A DNA stretch of 64,000 nucleotides from Anarhynchus alexandrinus (lineage: Eukaryota; Chordata; Aves; Charadriiformes; Charadriidae), in contig VUYV01000008.1 in NCBI GenBank assembly GCA_008711295.1, forward strand, positions 1,098,686 to 1,162,685, given 5' to 3'. The position numbers and the translations under genes are program-made. Below the pieces are notes generated by a model that was not told where the DNA came from, made no database searches, and was given only the letters and a program-made list of their open reading frames with translations. How positions within the stretch are numbered: the first letter of the stretch is position 1; every line of letters begins with the position of its first letter. Shown here one piece after another: positions 59,101 to 64,000 of the stretch.

Positions 59101-62100
59101 AGCATATAGGAAAACTAATATTTATGATTTCTTCTTTAAAAGGCTGTAGTGCTTCTGTGTCTAAGGTGACTGTAAACCATCTGGTTTGAAATCTGTTTGA
59201 AGCTGTTTCGGTCAATGTGAATTATAAATTGCAGCATAAGTTATGTTCAATACCTAACCTAAATCTCAGATTTTAAATCCTCTTGCAACGGTCAGCTTCT
59301 ATTTTTTTTTTCTTTCCCCCAAGAAAAAGCTGTATTTTTTTCTGAGATCCCCTTTCAGCCTATAGAAAGCTGGGAGCTTGGAGTAGCACCTGTTAAGAGA
59401 TTTTTCCAACGTACAGCTATTACTGAAATGTAAGAGTCTTAAATATTCACTCACTCACGGGGTCGTTGCCGGTGGTATTTGCCTTTTAAAGCATGTAAAA
59501 GGGAGTTATAAAGTCTTTATAGCTCTTCAATCATCTCCATAGAACTGTGACTTGAGGTTTTGGGAACCACATGCAAAATGAGGCATTTGATGCTCTCAAG
59601 GCAGCCTGGCACCCTGATGGCTGGAAAACTGAAGGGAGATGTTTTAGTCCCTCTGGATTGCCATGAACCAGGATCAAATCCCAGTGGTTATTTGGGGCAA
59701 GACCCTTACTGGTGAGGATGGGAATTGAGAGGGTCATGGCTCTACCTACCTCCTCTCTTTCATCTCGCCCTTCGCGTCCCATTTGAGAGCAAGGCTGCCG
59801 GGGTGGCTGTGTTTGGGGAACATGGTGCTGTTGTCCAAACTGTGTTTGTCCTAAGGACACATGGATGACTCAGTCTGTCAGCACTATCATCGTTACTGAA
59901 GTAAAGAAAGCCTGAGTGAGGCTGTCATGGTAAACACATCTTGGGGCAGCTGATCCCTTCTTTGATGAGTTTGATGCCACCAGAAGAGCAGGGACAGGTA
60001 TTGAATGGCAGCATGCTGCTGCTAGCATGTGGCATCGCAGGGAAAGTAGGTGATGAGTATAGATAGGGTGAAAGTAGAGCTGTCCCCTGTGATAACGTGT
60101 TCTTTCAGAAGTCAGTTACCCTTTACACTTGGTGGTTTTATGTTGGCCTTTTTGCTTGCTCCCTTGACATCTGCTGTCAGCTCAGCCAAAAATAATTGGG
60201 AACTCCCTCAAAGTAAAGAAATGAGTTGAAAGATACTCCAAATTCTTTGCAGCCTGGGAGGAAGTGTGGTGGCTGCCTTTTGTGTGGGCATTTAGCAAAT
60301 CTTTTCACTGCCTGAAGTAACTGAAACGAGTCTTAAATGAAGATACATGCTTACCTACGTTCTGTAGTGCCTTCCTGTGTGTGCCTGCTGCAGGAGTATT
60401 TAGGTTCATTAAGGGATGATCCCCTTGTCCATGCTTATTTCCCATCACATGTGGAGAAGCCATAATTCTAGGAAAAATCAGTGCCATCTTTGGGCTGTGT
60501 GCTGTTGGCTTCCTGAAAGTTACAGATGTTGGGGCTTTTCTACCATAACCCTTCATCTTCATCTGCCTGGAGCAGCTGTGGCTGCCCCATCCCTGGAGGT
60601 GTTCAAGGCCAGGTTGGACGGGGCTTGGAGCAACCTGGTCTGGTGGGAGGTGTTGGGTTTGAACTTGATGGCCTTCAAGGTCCCTTCCAACCTAAATCAT
60701 TCTGTGATCTCCAGGGGACGTCACTTGGTCACAGCACTGTCTGGAGCATCAGGTATCTGAGTCAGTAGTGCTTCAAAAAGTGGAAGTGATTTTTTTTCTT
60801 TTGGTCAGTTTTGGAGTTGGTATACCTTGGCCCCATAGCTGTCTGCCTCCTCTCTCCTTGAGCTGCAGTGCTGACGGGATGCACCACTCTAATTTTTGTT
60901 GCAAAGAAAGCAAAGGTTTGGGTGGGAATCTCTCTTTTTACTTGGAACAGTCAGACGCTGAGCTCACATGTCCCCTCACGGGCTGGTCAGGTCAGGTCCG
61001 ATTTAACCACCTTTGCCGCTTCTGGTGAGCACTCTCTGGCAGGGAAGGGCAGGCAGAGTTGAGCCTGCTGGCTCACAGCACGTTTCCAAGCCTCAGGTTC
61101 AAACCTGCGCCTCTGCTGATGGCAGGAGTGCCAGATGAGAGTGAATCACTAAATGGCGAGGCTGAGGGAAGAACGTGCTAACGAGCACCTTCCCTGCACC
61201 ATCCAAGTTGCTGTTGCATCGAAAGACGAGTGTGACCCAGCTAATACGCCAGTGTCGGGTGAACAAAATGGGCCACGTGGTGGCCGTAGTCTTGAGTCTT
61301 TAATTTTGGGAGAATTTTGTTTTCTTAAAATGGACTCCTTTTCTTAGTTAACAGTGTCCTGCTGCTGTTTTGGGCTGTTCTGCAGAGGACAACCAGATTT
61401 CTTTCATTTGTGGCATTTCATACAAGTTGATGGTATCTCAGGGTGGAGCTCTTGTTTTACCGTACTGGCTGAGAAAACACAATGGTTTGAAAAGCTAAGC
61501 CGTCAAATAATAACCTGCATAGTGGCATGAGTGAAGTGTTTTAAATACAGTTTGTCCTTGCCCCGGCTCTGGGTATAAAATAACTTTAGGGTGACCTGAG
61601 AAAAGTAACAATTTCAGTCTTTCCTCAGCAGTGTTTGCTTCTCCACCCCTTGTGTAATCATTCAATCCCAGATGGTATCTCGAAATATTCGGTGTAGATG
61701 ATGCATACACGGATGAAGGTGTCCTTGTTGCTGTCTGCAACAGCTACTCATTATTGAATTGTATTGAGTAATTTACACCTGCCAATTAGGATCTTTAGTG
61801 TCTTCATTTGATGAATATCTGGGTTTCAGAAGGAACTTTACCAAGCAAGGTTGGCAAACTTTATGCATACACATTAAAAGTGTTAAGTGCACACGATTCT
61901 TTCTATTTGTGTTGTTTAGTGCTCACCCAGAAATGCAGACTGCTCGCTGATTACTTGCTGTTTCCTTTACAAGAGGGAGCTAAATTAGTGCCTGCGCATA
62001 GCTCGTGTGCATATTTTGGGACTTCTGGGCAGCACCCATATGTGGTAGCAAGCCAAGTGGGGAAAATAGGAGGAAAGAAGACTCCGTATCATTTTATAAC

Positions 62101-63010
62101 CATGACTGGTTGTGTGGTGTTGCATTTATTTTCCTCATTTGCAAGAGTAAAACTGGGGAGAGCCGTGCTCTCTACGTACTCCTAAAACAAGGATCGATTT
62201 AAATGGGCCGGCAGGATGGAAATGTCAGCCACACCTTTCCTTGCTGCTAGGGCTGGGGATTAAAGTCTGGCTTTGAAAGCGTGACTAAAGCTGCGTTGGC
62301 AATGTTCTGTAGCGGTGATAATGCACAATAAATAGGAGGGTCTCAAGTTTGGTGTGGGGGATGAGAGATGAGGGGAAACTGCACAGCATCAAGAAGGGTG
62401 AAATGATAGAGTGAATCCACGTGATAAAATGATCTGATATCCTGTGTTCTTTGTCATTGCAGTACTTTACTGGCCTAGAGTGTGGACACAAGTTCTGTAT
62501 GCAGTGCTGGAGTGAATATTTAACTACCAAAATAATGGAGGAAGGCATGGGACAGGTAAAACGTCAAGTCACCTACCTCATGATATACCTGTGGAAATTC
62601 TGTGTGCTGGAGAGGAAGGGGAAAGAAAGGGGAGAATTCTTCTCCACTAAAGTTTAAAAAAAACCAAAAGAACAACAAAGAAAACCCAAACCCCAAAGCT
62701 TTGGGGGTTGCGATCTTTGCCACAGGTGAAGCTGAAGGGAACTACAGGGAGTTAGTGCATTCCTCTCTGCTCTGGGTGGGAGGAATCGTGCTGTGCACAG
62801 TGGCACATCTGGGACGTGATGATAGAGCCCATGTACTATTTTTGCTATGGCTTGTAGTGAAGTCTGTTGCCTTGCAATTCTTTGTGATGCAAAAATAGGA
62901 TAAACACGGTTCTTTTTATGACCTTTTTGTTGTTGTTTTTTTTTTTTTCCTCAGACCATTTCATGCCCTGCTCATGGCTGTGATATCTTAGTCGATGACA
63001 ATACAGTTAT
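22765..63010 (+). CDS. ARIH1: E3 ubiquitin ligase ARIH1 (ariadne-1), 5' part, exons 1-5
   Basis: This is an RBR-type ligase that takes ubiquitin from UBE2L3-like E2s through its RING1, forms a thioester in RING2, and is switched on by neddylated cullin-RING ligases. Five exons with proper borders join in frame and encode an acidic start ([14 protein letters not shown]), a Gly-rich tract, the UBA-like domain (from [18 protein letters not shown] to about [11 protein letters not shown]) and RING1 ([20 protein letters not shown]). They match human ARIH1 almost residue for residue outside the Gly tract. The IBR, RING2 and Ariadne domains lie beyond the right edge. The canonical start codon is not readable because of an N at 22764; an in-frame ATG lies at 22702. 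Splice donor 1 also contains an N (23117). Confidence 0.95.
23386..23514. other. Assembly gap (129 N)
   Basis: A run of unknown bases lies 270 bases after exon 1 of ARIH1, in the GC-rich edge of the CpG island. It is followed by a C-run and a 14-bp tandem duplication. Its true length may differ. Confidence 0.97.
23527..23554 (+). repeat. 14-bp tandem duplication at the gap edge
   Basis: CATAGAAACGCGCT occurs twice in direct succession, 12 bases after the N run. Perfect duplication beside a gap can be a real repeat that caused the gap or a misassembled overlap. Confidence 0.8.
28187..28204. repeat. 18-bp palindrome
   Basis: CTCATGGC-TG-GCCATGAG pairs perfectly over 8-bp arms. The TGGCTGGCCA core resembles an NFI half-site pair (TGGC...GCCA), but with a shorter spacer than the NFI consensus. 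Chance is a fair explanation in a 24-kb intron. Confidence 0.4.
45762..45900 (-). mobile_element. CR1 LINE 3' tail in ARIH1 intron 1
   Basis: AGAATCATAGAATAGTTAGA, GTTGGAAGGGACCTTAAAGA and CCAGACCAGGTTGCTCAAAG are the reverse complement of the avian CR1 3' end, so the element lies on the minus strand with its 3' terminus at the low coordinate. It is 5'-truncated and about 140 bases long. Confidence 0.9.
47573..47615. repeat. Perfect 15-bp inverted repeat with 13-base loop
   Basis: The arms TGTGTCTGATAACAT (47573-47587) and ATGTTATCAGACACA (47601-47615) are exact reverse complements. Each arm carries a GATA-type site (TGATAA) in opposite orientations. It lies 113 bases before ARIH1 exon 2. 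The stem is too short for a typical microRNA precursor. Confidence 0.9.
47729..47796 (+). CDS. ARIH1: ARIH1 exon 2
   Basis: This 68-nt exon has acceptor TTCTCTAG/AATCCA and donor GAGAG/GTAAGC. It encodes [20 protein letters not shown] and MER, identical to the human UBA-like domain segment. It is too short to stand out as an open frame. Confidence 0.96.
48384..48877 (-). mobile_element. LTR-like avian repeat, probably a solo ERV LTR
   Basis: About 490 bases match a dispersed bird repeat I recall, with landmarks GTGGGTTGAGATAAAGACAG, CTATGGTATGGAACATTCC, AAGTCCTTGACTTTAACATA, TTATCAATATTATTCCCATA and AATTCTATCCCAGCGGAAAC. On the minus strand, a TATTAAC/CTGTCTTTATC region resembles an LTR poly(A)/R segment, so the minus orientation is likely. 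No retroviral coding sequence flanks it. The ends are approximate, target-site duplications were not confirmed, and the family name is not claimed. Confidence 0.65.
52560..53850 (+). mobile_element. Heavily decayed CR1/L2-like LINE fragments
   Basis: At about 52612-52690 the plus strand can be read as [20 protein letters not shown], resembling the LDL(V/L)xTNxEEL segment of CR1/L2-clade pol proteins. At about 53485-53620 the text TTGTTTTGGCCTCCTTGGGT and CAAGAAGGGTGAATAG resembles the conserved 3' pol region (cf. QFWAP...KKD) of the same clade. Order and strand agree for one old element with internal deletions and many stops. No functional frame remains. Confidence 0.4.
56878..57022 (+). CDS. 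ARIH1: ARIH1 exon 3
   Basis: This 145-nt exon has acceptor ATCGCAG/GTACTT and donor AACTCG/GTGAGT. It encodes [19 protein letters not shown] through [17 protein letters not shown], the end of the UBA-like domain and the start of RING1 (C-x2-C). Human has P where this bird has S in NYPNS. Confidence 0.96.
57023..62462 (+). other. ARIH1: ARIH1 intron 3
   Basis: This 5.4-kb intron contains one CR1 tail (60571-60710). Otherwise it is AT-rich unique sequence with T-runs (57349, 57869, 58776), and no exon or RNA gene was recognised. Confidence 0.7.
60571..60710 (+). mobile_element. CR1 LINE 3' tail in ARIH1 intron 3
   Basis: GCTGCCCCATCCCTGGAGGT, TTCAAGGCCAGGTTGGACGG, GGAGCAACCTGGTCTGGTGG and TCAAGGTCCCTTCCAACCTA, followed by ATCATTCTGTGATCT, form a typical CR1 3' end on the plus strand, 5'-truncated at about 140 bases. 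Confidence 0.9.
62463..62555 (+). CDS. ARIH1: ARIH1 exon 4
   Basis: This 93-nt exon has acceptor CATTGCAG/TACTTT and donor GGACAG/GTAAAA. It encodes [19 protein letters not shown] and then [12 protein letters not shown], the central zinc ligands of RING1 (C-x-H-x2-C-x2-C). Confidence 0.96.
62955..63010 (+). CDS. ARIH1: ARIH1 exon 5
   Basis: This 56-nt exon has acceptor TCCTCAG/ACCATT and donor GTTAT/GTAAGT. It encodes [18 protein letters not shown] plus a split Met codon, supplying the last two RING1 cysteines (C-x4-C). The next exon is outside the window. Confidence 0.96.
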
Positions 63011-64000
63011 GTAAGTATGATGAGTTGCTACCTCTTGGCTTTCCTCTCTTTTTCCATTTTGTTACTCATGTGCTAGTCAAAAAAAACCGACAAACTTACA
63101 CAGAGGCTTTAAGGCAGCAGAGAGGTTGGTCTTGAACTGTTTATTTTGATACCGGTATGTCTCTCAACTTCCTGTTTTGGTCTGAAAAACCCATGCCACA
63201 GTACTTGGAGGAAAGATTCCTTCACCAATTTGGTCAGCATGACAGCGGAATAAACACCAGGCAGTCTTTCCAAACCCTGTTCAACTGCTTTGTGCATTTT
63301 GTTTCCTTTGATTTACGTAGGAATTTAGGACTTCCTCCCTAGGTCAACCCACTGGTTCACCAAGTCCTATAGCTATAGTTAATATGTGAGTCAGAGGGAA
63401 GAAGTCCTATGTAGGGTGTGTTTTATGCCCTCTGATAGAAAGCAGTTGACCCTCAAACATTAGATTTGATTAAGCTGGTATGTCAGCCTTTGTCACTTCG
63501 CTTATTAAGTTCTCCAGATGTAGAATGACTGCTTGTACGTGGTGGAGCAGTGAATTCCATGAGCTTCCTTCGCTTTTATATTGGATGATGTTATTGCATG
63601 AGTAACATCCTTCGTAATTCTGAACCTTGATTAAGTTCATTTTAATTCTTCATGCTAAAAAGCATCTAAATAGAAGCTTATTATGTTACCTTATTCCTTC
63701 CTTCCTGAAGTCTGACTCACTCACTGATATTAATTTGCTGGGTTTTATATCGGTTGCTTTCAGACTAGTGATTTCCCATACCCCTCTGCATTGGTTAGTC
63801 ATGAAGTATAGGCTGCGTGGAAGTGGAAGTAGCTGAAACGTTTTCATGCCCAGTTGAGAGGTGGCTTGTAGAGTTCAGTGGGTGGAAACTGAACAGAAGT
63901 TGGCATAGTATCTCGAGTGACTTGATTAAGATTTTTGTTTACTGGAGTCTGGACTCAACCTGCAGCGTTGTACGCTCTCCATAGGAAATTTCTTGAGTGT
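63011..64000 (+). other. ARIH1: Start of ARIH1 intron 5
   Basis: This is unique AT-rich sequence to the window edge. The next conserved ARIH1 segment (beginning R-L-I-T-D in human) does not appear here, so exon 6 lies outside. No repeat or RNA gene was recognised. Confidence 0.75.

Overview
The window is nuclear DNA from a bird, although the species cannot be fixed from the sequence. Three short truncated CR1 LINE tails and one LTR-like repeat of a type I recall from bird genomes support this. So do long introns in genes whose exons read almost identically to human HEXA and ARIH1. The window has five unknown-base positions or runs: single N at 259, 22764, 23117 and 46632, and a 129-base gap at 23386-23514.

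Layout. Positions 1-430 are a CpG-island promoter with a perfect CRE and a CCAAT box. By remembered human gene order (PARP6-CELF6-HEXA-TMEM202-ARIH1) it probably serves CELF6, which would run off the left edge on the minus strand; this is not shown. Positions 430-3440 are intergenic and hold a TG/CA-rich tract, a ten-unit 20-bp minisatellite and one unexplained open frame. HEXA (lysosomal beta-hexosaminidase alpha subunit) fills 3450-14230 on the minus strand. All 14 coding exons could be placed to the base; they join without a frameshift into 1,587 nt, or 528 residues plus stop. Positions 14300-22590 are an 8.3-kb intergenic stretch between two divergent CpG-island promoters, with no recognised gene. 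ARIH1 (ariadne-1/HHARI, an RBR ubiquitin ligase) begins near 22600 on the plus strand and runs off the right edge. Its first five coding exons (N-terminal acidic/Gly-rich region, UBA-like domain, RING1) are present and separated by introns of about 24.6, 9.1, 5.4 and 0.4 kb.

The two genes are divergent neighbours with unrelated jobs: HEXA degrades GM2 ganglioside in lysosomes, while ARIH1 mono-ubiquitylates substrates of neddylated cullin-RING ligases. Nothing suggests a joint pathway. I found no new system. The points most worth checking are: single unknown bases at both the ARIH1 start codon and its exon 1 splice donor; a cluster of YY1-type motifs whose embedded ATGs fall in all three frames of the ARIH1 leader; a CLEAR-like TFEB site beside HEXA exon 1; gained and lost N-glycosylation sites in HEXA; a perfect 15-bp hairpin just before ARIH1 exon 2; a heavily decayed CR1/L2-like LINE in ARIH1 intron 2; and an unexplained coding-like frame at 2587-3111.
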